Under the pieces are notes generated by a model. That model was not told where the DNA came from. It searched no databases and saw nothing but the letters and a program-made list of their open reading frames with translations. A stretch of 64,000 nt of DNA from contig NC_091668.1 of NCBI RefSeq assembly GCF_042453785.1, positions 14,730,501-14,794,500 of the forward strand, written 5' to 3'. Positions 11,269 to 23,349 of this stretch are shown in pieces (positions within the stretch are counted from its first letter, which is position 1; every line of letters begins with the position of its first letter). The position numbers and the translations under genes were made by a program. This DNA comes from Malus domestica. Taxonomy: Eukaryota > Streptophyta > Magnoliopsida > Rosales > Rosaceae.

Positions 11269-13712
11269 GGACAGTTTGTCTAAGCGCCGATTCCAGATAT
11301 CGAAGAGGCACTTGCTTTTCCAGACGTGTCAGCGCCTGTCACATGCACACTCAGCCTTGCGGAAATTACAGGCAATCTGTCGAAGATTTCTTGTGAAGTA
11401 GAAAGCATGTGAAGTTTACTGTTAAATCATCCAACGGTTGCCGACAAGAGTGAAAGAATAATACCAGTTATTAATTCCTATAAATGTCAACATTCACCCT
11501 CCATTGCAAGGCAGACATACATAACCTTTCTTCATCTCCGAGAATGCCTTCCCAACGAAGCCTCTCGAGTCACTCAGTGTTCCTTATTCCTTAGGGTACC
11601 TCTGCAAACAACTCATCCAAAGCAAAAGTATTTCATATCATGAAGGTTGAAAGCAAGAGTATCTCATATCATTTTTTCTCTCTGTCATTCTCCTTGTTGT
11701 TGTTTTCATCTGCGGGACAAGGAGAAAGAGAGCAATCAGCCAGCACTTGGTATGAATCTTTCGATCTGGAACCGACTGCCTGGAACCCCTTCCTGATTGC
11801 TTACCTAGCCTTGCTCTCTAGTACTCATCTTCAACATCTTATGCTTCCTCTTCGTCTACCACATCTGCTTGGGGAATAGATAAGGGAAGTGAAAATGATA
11901 CCTCGAAGCATGTGGAGACAATGTGTTAATTCATCCTCAGCTAGGGACAAGGAGAAAGAAAGCAAATGGTGGGCACTTGGAAAGATTGAAGAAAGAAACA
12001 GACCATCACCTCTACCTTGTGTCTGCCTGCCGTGCAGAAGAAACAAGCAGAGAAGAATGCATACTGCACAACCAAGAAACTCTGATATTTCACACTCAGA
12101 ATTCCAAACCAATTTGAGATCAAAGCTGTGGAAAGTCAACAAGATCATCTATCTCCAAAACCATATTTGTGTTCTTAAACTCTACTCTGTCTGGTTTTTA
12201 CTTTGCTATACTTGTCATGTTTATTCGTTGTTTGTTTGTTTGCTTGTTTTTGTGAGAGTTGTTTTTGTGTGTTTATTTGTGTCTTAGGGTACCTTCCAAC
12301 ACAATGATGAGGATTTGCTTTTTAATTACATGACTGTTAAAGAGAGTTATAAACATGGATGAAAATTTGATTTACTCTTTGGTGTATGCTTGGTTGTGAC
12401 TATAATTTATGAATTCACATGCAATCATAAAGGAAAAATCAGTTTTTGTAACATGCTTGAAGGAAGGAACTCAAATGAACGTTACAACCTTGTAAGATTT
12501 GAGCCTAAACGTTTATTTGGAGAGTTAATAATCTGTGCATCATTGTTTTCTAAAGTCGTTGCATGATCTCATTATTCTTTGCTTGGTTGCTACTTAGAAG
12601 ACGTTTCATCATTTAGTTCCAAATGCTAGAACTCATGCCTAGTTCATTCAAAGTATGCTATTGATTTTCATAACACATATTCAAGATGAAGTTGTGTAGT
12701 GACCACCAAAGCCAAATTGCTGTGCCCCTATTTCATTATGTGTTTAAGTTTAACCTCGTTGAGCCTTGTTAAGCCTATGTTCTTTGTTAATCCACATTAT
12801 CCTTACCTAGCCTAGTTTTAGGACCATCCATACCCTTGTTCTTGAAGCATAGTAAAGCATGACTTAAAATGAACTCCTTTTTTATCAACGTATTGCAGAA
12901 AACAAGTGTGGGGGAAGTGATTCTTATGTGTGTGTGTGTGTGTGCCAAAGTCCTTAATAAGGCACAGGTAGAAAAGAAAAAAAAAGTGAAAAGAAAAAAG
13001 TTTGTTAAAAAAGGGTCCAAAACATTGAATTCGGCCCTAAGTGTTGCATGAATCTTCCCTTTGTATTTAAAAGTTGATTCTGCATTCTAAAGTGAATTCC
13101 AAGTGTCTATTTCATTGCTTTGCTTGCTATCGCTTTAAGAACGTTTGTTATTCCTATCCTTTCTTTATTAGCCATTACCCCCAAGCCCTGTTACAACCCT
13201 TAACTTCAATCTTGAGTGTTGTGTGTTTCAATTTGTGGAGTTCGAAATTGGTATGAGCATATGGTGTCACTGGTTCTCACATCTAAGTAGTAGCATTTCA
13301 TTCATGAGATCATATCTAAACATGCTTAATAACTCCAGAAAATTGCTTTCTTTGTTATAACATATGTGAGTCCTAGTCTTTCGTGTTTACATTAATCTTC
13401 TCACATATACTAGTGTAGGGTGTGTAGTCAGAAAATGTGAGTGAAAATAGAGAGTATCTTGTAAAAAAATGAGCAAATTCTCTAAGGCATGTTACTACAT
13501 TCTAAACATCGTTTTAATTGGTTAATTGTGAACTAGTAAGTGGTGACTGTGATTAAGTATGTGCTCAAGTGTAAATATGACCAAAATGTGTGGGAATGAT
13601 GATTTTTAACATGTCATGTTTCATTAAAAATCCCTGAGGCAAATGTTGGAAGGTCTAGGTTGGGTTTTGTTTGTTTCGTTTGTTTTGTTTTGCTCGAGGA
13701 CTAGCAAAAGCT
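11269..13712 (+). other. Gypsy interior, spacer before the 3' LTR
   Basis: No protein-coding region recognised. Two imperfect copies of a block with CATGCACACTCAGC lie around 11220-11380. A (TG)n run is at 12929-12944. A purine-tract-like AAGTGTGGGGGAA at about 12903-12915 resembles the true tract 800 bp further on. Confidence 0.5.
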
Positions 13713-13727
13713 AAGTGTGGGGGAATT
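13713..13727 (+). other. Gypsy polypurine tract
   Basis: AAGTGTGGGGGAATT directly precedes the 3' LTR, the expected place for plus-strand priming. Confidence 0.8.
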
Positions 13728-15734
13728 TGATAAGAGCATATTTATGCGACTAAGTTAGCTTGTTCTCATGCATTTATGTTGTTATTTCTTATTTAATTAT
13801 GTATTTTAAGCTATTTTCGTGTGTTTGTAGGTCTATAAGTCTTATGAAGCAATAAGATGCATTTTGGTGCATTTTGGAGCAGTTTTGGGCTTAGAATGAA
13901 TAGTACATGCATGGAGCAAGGTGGATGGAAGAAATTGAAGACTAAAGAGGCTAGGAATGTGTTAGAGAGAAAGAAGAATTAATATAAAAATGATAAAGAG
14001 CTCAGCCACAAAGGGGTGTCACTCCACCATTCACCTTTCCATCATTGACGTGCACCACCATTGCACTCCTTTTGGATTCCTATGCCATGCATCATCATCC
14101 ATGTTCCCTCCATTGACTCATTTGTTGCATCATTCCACCTCTCTTTCCTTTCTCTACCATGTGCACAATCATTCATGTTCCCTAGCTGCAACACCACTCA
14201 ATTTTACCCTCATGCTTTGCATCATCACTTCACTTTCACCCTTGAATCATTTCAAACACCACTCATTGCACTCAATTGCTACACCATTCCTTGTTCCCTC
14301 CACCATTTCAGATTTCATGCATCATTACATTGAATCATTGCACTCAATTGCTACACCATTCCTTGTTCCCTCAATCATTTCAGATTTCATGCATCATTGC
14401 ACTCAATTGCTACACCACTCCATGTTCCCCTCCATTGCCATGCACTTCCTCTATAAAAGAAAGTGTGTGTAACATAAATTTAGTTCATACTTAGTTAGAT
14501 CATTCACTCCCATTTCAACACAACCTTCATCCAAACACATCCATTCATCTTCACATCCATTCCTCCATACAAACAAACCTTCAAACATTCACCAACACCT
14601 TGTGCCGTAACAAAGGAAGGGAAGGAAAGTGCTTGGACGTGCTTGCCGTCCAACTTGGATCGTTGGAGCGTTTAGGTGTTTTCTTTCTTTTGTTTCTAAT
14701 GTATAAATTCATTTCCTTTCATTTTGTTGTAAATATGAGTGGCTAAACCCCTCTTGGCTAGGGGTGATTTCAAAGCCAATACTATGTGTGCAATATAATT
14801 TGATAAATTCCAGTTATGAACTCTTGAATCGTGAATGCAATTGGCTTAACTATTTGATTGATAACTTATTTGTACTTGTTAATTAAGGGTCGACACTTAA
14901 TTGGCATGCATAAATCCGTTGCTAGAATATAAGGAAGTTTCACATAATCGTTACAAACTTATATTCACATGTAGTGAAGGTCGCTTATAAACGATCACGT
15001 TAAGTTCAATTCCTAGCATGAGTGACATGATGTCATAGTTGTAAGTGCTTTGTCAATGCTTATGATTTTCATTAGACGTAATGATCTTTGATTGTATCTC
15101 TATTATGATGTCATGTAGGGAACTTTTGAAGAATGTTTTGGGTTGTCGAATGATGTCATCCAATCCAATAAAACAAGGAAAATCTGAGAGTTAACGAGTG
15201 ATGTCACGGTTAATTTGAGGCATTGTCATTCATAAGTCAATGAAGTAATAACTAGAAATCGAGTTATTTGCATACATGTCATGTGTGGAGAAAAAGTCTC
15301 TAGCTATCCCATCCATCATCTTATTTCTCACATTTGTTTTACAATCTGTCTAGTTTTTTATACTTGTTTGTTTGTTTCAACTTCATCCAAATCAAAACCC
15401 CCCTTTTAGTTTCTTGTTTCAAAGTGTTTCAAATCTGTTTTAGTTTGTGTTTTTAAGTGTTTTGATTCAAGTAAAAGTCAATTTTCGTCCAAAGTCATTC
15501 CTAGTGTTTAGTTTAAGTTTATTTGGTTGTTTTAAGCTGTTTTGAATATTTTAAGTTTGCTTTGAGTCTTGTGAGTCTTGTTAAGTGTTTTTAAGTTTAG
15601 TTTTATGTTTTTGAGTCAGTTTAGAGGTTATTAGCAAGCCTCCTAATCCCCGGTCCAGAACGATCCCTACTTATACTTGTACTACAATTATCAAAAGAGG
15701 GTTAAATTTGTGTGTTAAGATAATTTTCGCATCA
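13728..15734 (+). repeat. Gypsy 3' LTR (2007 bp)
   Basis: Collinear with 5782-7789 over its whole length, including the internal tandem units and TATA box. Open reading frames inside it, as in the 5' LTR, are His/Ser-rich and look like chance products of the CATCATT-rich repeats. Confidence 0.93.
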
Positions 15735-15739
15735 TGAGT
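15735..15739. repeat. Right target-site duplication of the Gypsy element (TGAGT)
   Basis: Identical to 5777-5781. After it the Copia protease/GAG-pre-integrase frame resumes. Confidence 0.92.
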
Positions 15740-16940
15740 CTCACTCAACACATGTTGCTAGAGTTGGAGAAGTGGAGCTTAAGTTCACTTCAGGAAAAAC
15801 TGTAATATTGAAAGAGGTGTTACATGTTCCAGAGATCAGGAAGAATTTGGTCTCAGTTACCTTATCAATAAGGCTGGGTTCACACAAACTATTGGGGTTG
15901 ACTTGTATACTCTCACAAAGAATGGTGTCTTTGTGGGAAAGGGGTATGCCCCTGATGGAATGTTCAAACTCAATATTGATGCTATGAATAAAACTGTTGT
16001 TTCTGCTTGCATGTTATCTTCTTTCAATTTGTGGCATGCTAGGTTATGTCATGTAAATAAAAGGTTAGTAAATCAGATGAGTAGCTTATGACTAATTTCT
16101 AAAATCTCAATAAAAGATTTTGAAAAAAGTGAATATTGTAGTCATGCAAAAATCATGAAAAAACCACACAATTCAGTACATAGAGAAACTGAACTACTTG
16201 ACTTAATCCACTCTGATATATGTGAGTTTGATGATGTAATCACAAGAAATGGGAAACGTTACTTCATCACCTTTATTGATGATTGTTCAAACTATCGCTT
16301 TGTCTACCTGATGAAAAACAAGAGTAAAGCACTTGACATGTTTAAACTTCTCTTAACTGAAGTAGAGAATCAATTTCATCGAAAAGTTAAAAGGCTTCAA
16401 AGTGATAGGGGACTTAAATATGAATCTGCTGCCTTCAATGATCATTGTAAAAATCTAGGCATATTACATGAAACAACTGCACCTTACTCCCCAGAAATGA
16501 ATGGCAAAGCAGAAAGAAAAAATAGGACACTTTGTGAATTAACAGTTGATGTGCTTTTTAACTCTAGTTGTGCTTCATATTGGTGAGGTGAAATTATTTT
16601 AACTGTCTGTTATGTTCTCAATAAGGTTCCCTCCTCAAAAACTAAAGTTGCACCGTATGAAATTTGGAGAAATAGGAAGCCTAATGTGTCCTACTTAAGA
16701 ACATAGGGCTGCTTAGCTTATGTACGAAATCCTGACCCAAAAAGGTCAAAACTAGAGAGTAGAGCTCTTGAGTGTGTCTTTATTGGTTATGCATTCCATA
16801 GTAAAGCATATAGATTTTATGATTTAAAGAACCATGTTGTTATTGAATCTAATGATGCTGATTTCTTTGAAAACAAATTTCCTTTCATGTCAAGGAATAG
16901 TGGGGGTTTAACCTCAACTAATTTAAGAGAACCAAAGTCA
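15740..16940 (+). pseudogene. Copia GAG-pre-integrase and integrase, decayed
   Basis: The frame resumes with the protease-distal motif ([19 protein letters not shown]), shifts by one base near 15856, and continues into the GAG-pre-integrase zinc region (LWHARLCHVN). The integrase core follows with the catalytic residues in LIHSDICEF, LQSDRGLKY and NGKAERKNRTL. Stops lie at about 16089 and 16584 and in the following RT-proximal segment (a TAG near 16705), two of them fitting TGG-to-TGA or TGG-to-TAG changes. Inactive copy. Confidence 0.85.
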
Positions 16941-18525
16941 TTAAGGATTTTGGGGGAGACTTCCAAACTTATGCACTGGAAGAAGATCCTTCAACGTTCC
17001 AAGAGGCTTTGTCTTCTGTGGATGCAGACTCATGGCAAGAAGCCATAAATGATGAGATGGATTCACTAGAATCGAATAGAACTTGGCATTTGGTTGAGCT
17101 ACCTCCAGGATCCAAAACCATTGGCTGCAAATGGATGTTGAGGAAGAAGCTAAAATCCGATGGCACAATTGACAAGTTTAAAGCCAGGTTTGTAGCTAAA
17201 GGTTTTAGGCAAAGAGAGAATGTTGATTTCTTTGACACTTTCTCACTAGTCTCTAGAATTACATCCATTCGAGTCATGTTTGCATTAACATCTTTACATA
17301 ATCTTGTTGTGCATCAAATGGACGTTAAAACTGCTTTTCTAAATGGAGAACTAGAGAAAGAAATTTACATGGATCAACCTGATGGTTTTGTAATACATGG
17401 GCAAGAGCATAAAGTTTGTAGATTAAATAAGTCACTTTATGGTTTAAAACAAGCACCTAAACAATGGCATGCCAAATTTGATTGTTTACTTCTTGATAAT
17501 GGTTTCAAAATTAATGATAGTGATAAGTGCATGTATATTAAAACTGAGGGTAATCTACGTGTTGTAATATGTTTATATGTTGATGACATGCTTATTTTTG
17601 GCTCTAATATTCACCTGGTAAATGAAGTAAAAGCCATGCTATGCAATAACTTTGATATGAAGGATTTAGGAGAGGGAATTTTACTTCTTGGAATAAAGGT
17701 TAACAAAACTAAGAAGGGGTTTTCTCTAAGTCAGTCACATTATTTAGAAAAAAATCTGAAGAAGTTCAAATATTTTGATTGTAAGCCTGCTGGTCATTTG
17801 ATCCTAGTGTGAAGTTGTTTAAGAACACTGGTGAAAGTGTTAGGCAAATTGAGTATGCGAACATCATTAGTAGCCTCAGATATGCTATTGATTGCACTAG
17901 GCTAGACATAACCTATGTAGTTGGGGTTCTGTGTAGGTACACGAGTAGTCCCAATATGGAAAACTGGTATGTAATTGAAAGGGTAATGAGATACCTTAAG
18001 AGGACCATCAATTTTGGTCTATGTTATGAAAAGTTTCCCACTGTTCTTGAAGAATATAGCTATGCTGATTGGAATACAATATCAAAAGGCTCTAAAGCCA
18101 CGAGTGGCTATATTTTTAATATAGCTGGAGCTGCAGTCTTGTGGAAGTCTAAGAAACAGACCATACTTGCTCAATCAACAATGGAATCTGAAATGATTGC
18201 CCTAGCAATAGCTAGTGAATAAGCAGGATGGTTAAGAGATCTTCTGTCAGACATTCCATTGTAGGAGAAACCAGTTCCTGCTATGCTTATTCACTGTGAT
18301 AGCACAGTAGCTATTGCAAAAGTGAAAAATCGATATTTTAATGGAAAAATACGACAGATTCGTCAAAAACATAGCAAGGTAACTGGGTTTCTTTCCAAAG
18401 GGACTGTCATGATAGATCATGTCAGATCTGAAGATAATCTTGCTAACTCTTTGACGAAAGGATTAGCACGAGAAAAAGTTTGGAAAACCTCTAGAGGAAT
18501 GGGGTTAAAGCCCTTGATAAGTTGA
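16941..18525 (+). pseudogene. Copia reverse transcriptase and RNase H, decayed
   Basis: The longest open part (17009-17812) has the Copia reverse transcriptase blocks WKVELPPGSK-like start, KARFVAKGFRQ, VHQMDVKTAFLNGELE, SLYGLKQAP and the catalytic YVDDM. A frameshift near 17795 leads into the connection and RNase H (YLKRTINFGL, SYADW, STMESEMIAL). Stops lie at about 18220 and 18262. The protein ends with SEDNLANSLTKGLAREKVW, the usual Copia C-terminus, stopping at 18523-18525. The catalytic residues are preserved although the frame is broken. Confidence 0.87.
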
Positions 18526-19048
18526 GTCACTTGTGATGGTAACCTAACCTTTGGACTGGAGATCCCAAGAAATTGGTTCAATAGGTAATAACAAGTCATG
18601 AAGTGATATGGACTCATGCCATACTTTTTTGTAGAAGTTGTCTGCAAAGGCATGAAATCATGTAGCACGAGTAAAGGATGAGTTATGAAACTCTTAATGA
18701 AAACTATACTCTAGTTGAGTAGGATATTTAACTATAGGAGTATCCTTGATAGTTTCACCTTTGTGATAGTAAAGGTGAGGCCGCCACTATGAAGTTCCTA
18801 GGGCTAACTTCTAGCACTATCACTAAATTGGGATACAAGCACATGGCCAAACTATGCTGGCCTCGAGCTTCACCCAAGAGGAGTCGTGTGTGCTTTGTTG
18901 TCAGAGATTGAGTTCCAAACTAAGTGTTACTCTTGTTATTCTGGAGCAATGTCACTATGTTTTGGTTCAAGCTGAATAACACCATCATTTATGCACGACT
19001 CTATCACAGTTTACTCAATGTTCAAGTTTAAATAACCAAGTGGGGGAT
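18526..19048 (+). other. Copia 3' untranslated region and polypurine tract
   Basis: Non-coding. It ends with AAGTGGGGGAT (19038-19048) immediately before the LTR. Confidence 0.7.
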
Positions 19049-19560
19049 TGTTAGGATTGTATGTTTATTTAAAACTTAGAATTAGTCAGATAGGTTAACG
19101 TTGGATTCCTAATTTTATGGAGAATCTTTTTGCAACAGAAAGTTTTGTTTTGTTAAGAATACCTATTCTTTCTCAACTAACTGATTTGCTTCCTGATTTA
19201 ATGGCCGGATTTTGTGAGCATTTTCTCCTCAACTATCCCAACGTTAATATCTCTCTAAGTAGTATATAAATGCTAGGGTTCTAGTCGGGAAATACACTAC
19301 TGAAAAACGAAAAATATTTTTAAAACATTGAGTTGTAGAGTGGGTGAAAGCTTTGATTGAATCTTTCTCAATGCAAAGAAAGGTCTATTCAGTTGTGATT
19401 CTAGGCTGTTTTATCCTGGGGACGGCGTGGCACTTGTGACTGCTTGCACACCTTGGGCATAGCCGCAAAACGTCTTAAAGAAAGTGACATTGTCCGCGAC
19501 TCAACCCAAGATATCTCTGTGTTCTTTGGTTCTTCAATTTTCCTGGTAATCTCATTCCCT
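19049..19560 (+). repeat. Copia 3' LTR (right end uncertain)
   Basis: Starts TGTTAGGATTGTATG right after the purine tract and has a TATATAAAT box at about 19263. Its end cannot be placed because the 5' LTR is missing for comparison. It must lie before the splice acceptor at 19578. Confidence 0.55.
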
Positions 19561-19578
19561 GTCTTTGATTTTGTGCAG

Positions 19579-20003
19579 TGTTGTCATCAGATCCTAAACT
19601 TGGCAGATCAGGGTATCAACACAAATTGCCAGAGTCGGAAAAACAAATCAGCGTAAAATCATTTGAGTCATCAACTGCAGAGGCGGAACTGGATATGCTT
19701 CGTGATTCATTTGGTGAGACCAAGATAAACGATTCATCTGGTTTAGAGTCTCGTAGTATTTTTTCTGTACAAGTAGAAGCTTCCCTGACGCCAATTCAGC
19801 CTCAAAGAAAAGTCCTAGATTCATCTGCTAACCTTGATGATGAGCTTGACAACTTGACAAATGAAACATCGATACTGATTAATGAACGTGGTCCGTCTCA
19901 AACTCAAGAAGAAAAGGCTATCCATGATTTTCCGTCATCGTCTATTTCAGGTACAAGGTCTAAAGAACTCGATGATTTTGATTCTTGGTTGGATACAATT
20001 TGA
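19579..20003 (+). pseudogene. Orphan terminal exon, possibly ECERIFERUM 16-like
   Basis: A pyrimidine-rich tract ending TTTTGTGCAG at 19578 looks like a good splice acceptor. It is followed by about 141 codons ending TGA. The protein is acidic and Ser-rich with AEAELDMLRDSFGETK, SANLDDELDNLTNE and the C-terminus LDDFDSWLDTI. This ending reminds me of CER16-like proteins (cuticular wax regulators), but that is memory, not alignment. No upstream exons are visible because the preceding DNA is retrotransposon. It may be a gene cut by the Copia insertion or a transduced fragment. Confidence 0.45.
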
Positions 20004-21212
20004 TTTCTTCACACCTAGAAATACACAACATGTAACCTTGTATTTGGTTGTTCCAATTGATTTTTATTTACCTTTTGTTTCATAGTCCTGTTTTGTTCCA
20101 AAATTTTCCTTCCTACTAATTCTTAAAACCGAACCCTTATGGTATATGATGGTTTGGTTTGTCACTCTTTGCTTCGCCTTTGTCTGAAAGAGCTGCCACG
20201 CCTCCCGGCCATACGAGTACTTCTAGTTTACTTAGCAGTCTCCGATCACCTTAAGCAATCGAAGCTACATGCCGTGTATTGTAAAGAAAAATGGCAGAGG
20301 CCGGTTATTGTAGTTTCGATTGCTTAAAGGAGAATACATAAGGGGATTGCTAAACAAACTGGAAGTAGTAGTCATATGGCCCGGAAGCATTGCAACTCTT
20401 TCCGAGACAAAGGGGAAGGAAAGGATACAACAAAAACAATCACGGCAGCCTTGGTTGGATACAATTACTAGAGCCCTAACCCCTAAATATATAGAGAAGT
20501 ATACAAAAGATTGACGAAGGAAGACAGGTCAGATGATATGGAACAAGACGTGTGAGAAAAGAAAGAAGAAAGAAAGATGGTATTGTCATCACATTGATGG
20601 CACTAGACTAAGAAGGAGAGAGTGGCCTAAACCCTCACAATAGGCTAGCAATAATGTTGTTCAAATTTACCTTTAACGAGAATCGAACTTAAGACCTTTC
20701 ACTTATCATTGAAGAGGAATATCAGTAGACCGTAGTATTAAGTGACACATGAATGATTTTAAAATGCAAGAATATTTGGTCTTACGAAGTATTTACTTAC
20801 TTTTATCTGTCGATGGTATGAAGCTAACAGTAATTTGGGGGTATTTTTCATTAAGAAAAGCCTAAGAGAGAGACTTTTGGTTGTAAGTTCGTAAAAGAGC
20901 TGCTAAAGTCAATTTTTAAAATCTCTTAGCGAAAATATATCGTTTTATAAAAGAACATCTTACATAAAATATCTACACTGTAGAGGGTGCTGAAGACCTT
21001 TTGGATGGGGCATGCGCGGGTTATTTGACAGCCAGGGAGAAATATAAAGCCATGGGATGGGACCATGACATTCATAGACCCGCCTTTCCGCTTGGAATTG
21101 GGCCAGTGAGAGTCAACCATGAGCTGGCCGCCCAGACGTTTCAAACTTAACTTTTCTTACCTATTTTTCCATTTTGTGATTATTTATTGATGTGTAATTA
21201 ACTAGAGAAACA
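20004..21212. other. Intergenic DNA with a SINE-like repeat and a small hairpin
   Basis: No gene seen. Around 20253-20326 two arms with the core AAGCAATCGAA form an inverted repeat with about 40 bases between. The part at about 20595-20752, read on the minus strand, resembles the tRNA-derived repeat at 23350-23517. The rest shows nothing I can name. Confidence 0.45.
20595..20752 (-). repeat. tRNA-derived SINE-like repeat
   Basis: On the minus strand it reads CTTAATACTACGGTCTACTG, then GTTCGATTCTC, spacing like pol III A and B boxes of a tRNA. Related copies lie at 23350-23517 (+) and, shorter, 22835-22935 (-). Confidence 0.5.
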
Positions 21213-21222
21213 CACAAATAAA
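21213..21222. repeat. Left target duplication CACAAATAAA
   Basis: Same ten bases as 22136-22145 on the other side of the foldback element; 9-10 bp fits Mutator-like transposition. Confidence 0.75.
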
Positions 21223-22135
21223 GAGTAAACTGTCGGTTTACCCCCTGAACTTTCACCTCACTTTCGATTTCCCTCCTGAACTTTTCCATTGGAAAATTAA
21301 GGACTCAAACTAATTTTTTTAGCCAATTTGCCCCCTACCGTTAGTTTTTCATATATTCCATCCATATTTCCGTTAAGTGAGACCATGTGCACAACATGTG
21401 AGGGTAGTTAAGTTATTTCACTCTTAAAAATGATTAAAAAACTAAAAATAATAAAAAAAGCAAAACTTTCCCTCTATTTTTTCCCGCTAATTCCTATCCT
21501 CGATTTTATTTTTCCCTCTCGTTCCTATGCATGAGAAATGACATATGGTGTTATTGTCTACCATTTTTATTTTCTCTAACAAATTAATAATTTGACAAAT
21601 GCTAATGGTGCTATTGTCTCCAAAGCAGTGCATTAATATAAGAAACCCTAGTCTTTTTAATGGACATGTTTCTTATATTAATGCACTGCTTTGGAGACAA
21701 TAACACCATAAGCATTTGTCAAATTATTAATTTGTTAGAGAAAATAAAAATGGTAGTACATGCTTCAAAAAAAAGATTAACTTAGCTACTTATGAAGACA
21801 ATAACACCATATGTTATTTCTCATGCATAGGAATGAGAGGGAAAATTAAAATTGAGGATAGGAATTAGTGGGAAAAAATAGAGGGAAAATTATTATTATT
21901 ATTATTATTTATTTTCAGTTTTTAATCATTTTTAAATTGAAATGACTTAACTATCCTCACATGTTATGCACATGGTCTCACTTAACGGAAATATGGATGG
22001 AATATATGAAAAACTAACGGTAGGGGGCAAATTGGCTAAAAAAATTAGTTTGAGTCCTTAATTTTCCAATAGAAAAGTTCAGGGGGGAAATCGAAAGTGA
22101 GGTGAAAGTTCAGGGGGTAAACCGACAGTTTACCC
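21223..22135. mobile_element. Mutator-like foldback element (913 bp)
   Basis: The ends are GAGTAAACTGTCGGTTTACC and its reverse complement with one or two changes. The complementarity continues almost to the centre at about 21660, giving arms of some 430-450 bp, with about 40 extra bases in the right arm near 21770. It is flanked by a perfect 10-bp duplication. The interior has no coding capacity. The transcript would form a very long hairpin. Confidence 0.85.
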
Positions 22136-22145
22136 CACAAATAAA

Positions 22146-23349
22146 TAAATACACTTTTTTTTCTGTTTAATTAAGTAAATTTTTTGTGAAAATAATTAAA
22201 TAATTATTTTACACAATTATATATTTATACGAAGTGGCTTAATTAAATCAATTTTAATTCGTGTTGTTGCTTATTATTTATTGAAAGATAAATAGTATTA
22301 TTCATTCGTACAGGTCTCTCTACGAGTGTTTTTCGAAACAGAAAAAACATTTTCAATTTTGTTCCAAAATTTTAGAATTAGATCGGATCACAAATTTTAA
22401 ATTTCAAAATTTCAAAACATGATTCGGAATTCATATATTTAATAGCAAAGTATGCTTATCCTTTTTAATATGTAAGTGTATGTTTAATATAAAAATAATG
22501 AACAAAATGCATCTAAAACTCATAATAAAATACAAAAGTTGGTTACAAATATATAATTTGAGTAAATAAGTATAAAGAATCATAATATTTCAGATTTTTT
22601 TTATTAGGATAAGTTTGGAACAATTAAAGAAAAATTCAGAATTTTCAGAATATGTTAATGCATTCCAATTTCCATTCTAATTTTTTTAGAAAGTATTCAA
22701 ATTCGAAAATTTTATTGTTGGAATCGGAAACACCACTCTTACTTGCACCCCTAGGTCTCTCAGTCCTATTATCCTAATTCAAAGGCAATACGGGGCTCTC
22801 GATGATATATTTACGCTACGAGCAGGAAAATAGATTAGTATCTAATTTATCATTCACGACATTAGAATTTGTGATCTCTCACTTATTAAGTGAAGAAAAA
22901 TATCACTAACTATAGTTCGAAGTGACAAGTAATTTGGTTATCTGAAATGTTATTAGCATTAGTCATGACCGCCAAACAAGTACTCATTGTGAGGTAGGAC
23001 CAAACCTCCAAAAGGCATGGCCAATGGAAATTTCTAGGCGTTTGTATTGACTCACTCAATCAACAGTATACATTCATCCGCATAAAGTTGGACAACCGCT
23101 ATGTTTAGCAAGTCTTTTAAGATGATTTTAGGACAAATATTCATCACAAATTTTACTGTTCGGAGCTTAAGGATAGTGCAATTTAGACCACTCAAATTAA
23201 ATTTGAATGTTTCATTTACTTCTGCTGGTCCGCCTTATACAAACCAAGCGCTCCAATTTTTCTCACACAAACTAAGGACCAAATGTCCTTGTCCTTAGGC
23301 TTCAGATACTAAGGTTCGACAAGCATCAAATTCATTAATTTAAATCATT
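22146..23349. other. AT-rich intergenic DNA
   Basis: No gene recognised. 22835-22935 is a degenerate minus-strand copy of the SINE-like repeat. The rest is very AT-rich with no domain match. Confidence 0.45.

Larger units (their letters stand above)
5782..15734 (+). mobile_element. Athila-like Gypsy element, internally deleted (9953 bp)
   Basis: Two ~2-kb LTRs in direct orientation begin TGATARGAGCATATTTATGC and end TTTTCGCATCA. A tRNA-Asp-type primer site follows the left LTR and a purine tract precedes the right one. The interior keeps gag and the C-terminal half of integrase, but no protease, reverse transcriptase, RNase H or integrase N-terminus, so the copy cannot have moved by itself. 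About 4 kb of mostly non-coding DNA with an antisense ORF lies between integrase and the 3' LTR. The tRNA-Asp primer site, gag type and integrase wording suggest the Athila lineage. Confidence 0.93.
5490..19560 (+). mobile_element. Decayed Copia retrotransposon split by a Gypsy insertion
   Basis: The Copia parts are 5490-5781 and 15740-19560. Domain order is gag start, protease-like segment, then (after the Gypsy element) GAG-pre-integrase, integrase, reverse transcriptase, RNase H, purine tract and 3' LTR, which is the Copia order. The reading frame continues across the Gypsy insertion if one copy of the 5-bp duplication is dropped. No 5' LTR is visible. The right boundary is uncertain because the end of the 3' LTR was not defined. 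Confidence 0.85.

Noticed and set aside
12869-13051. Lys-rich short protein near the (TG)n run
   Set aside because: Low-complexity translation of simple repeats inside the Gypsy spacer.
5782-15734. An autonomous Gypsy retrotransposon
   Set aside because: No protease, reverse transcriptase or RNase H, and stops in gag and integrase.
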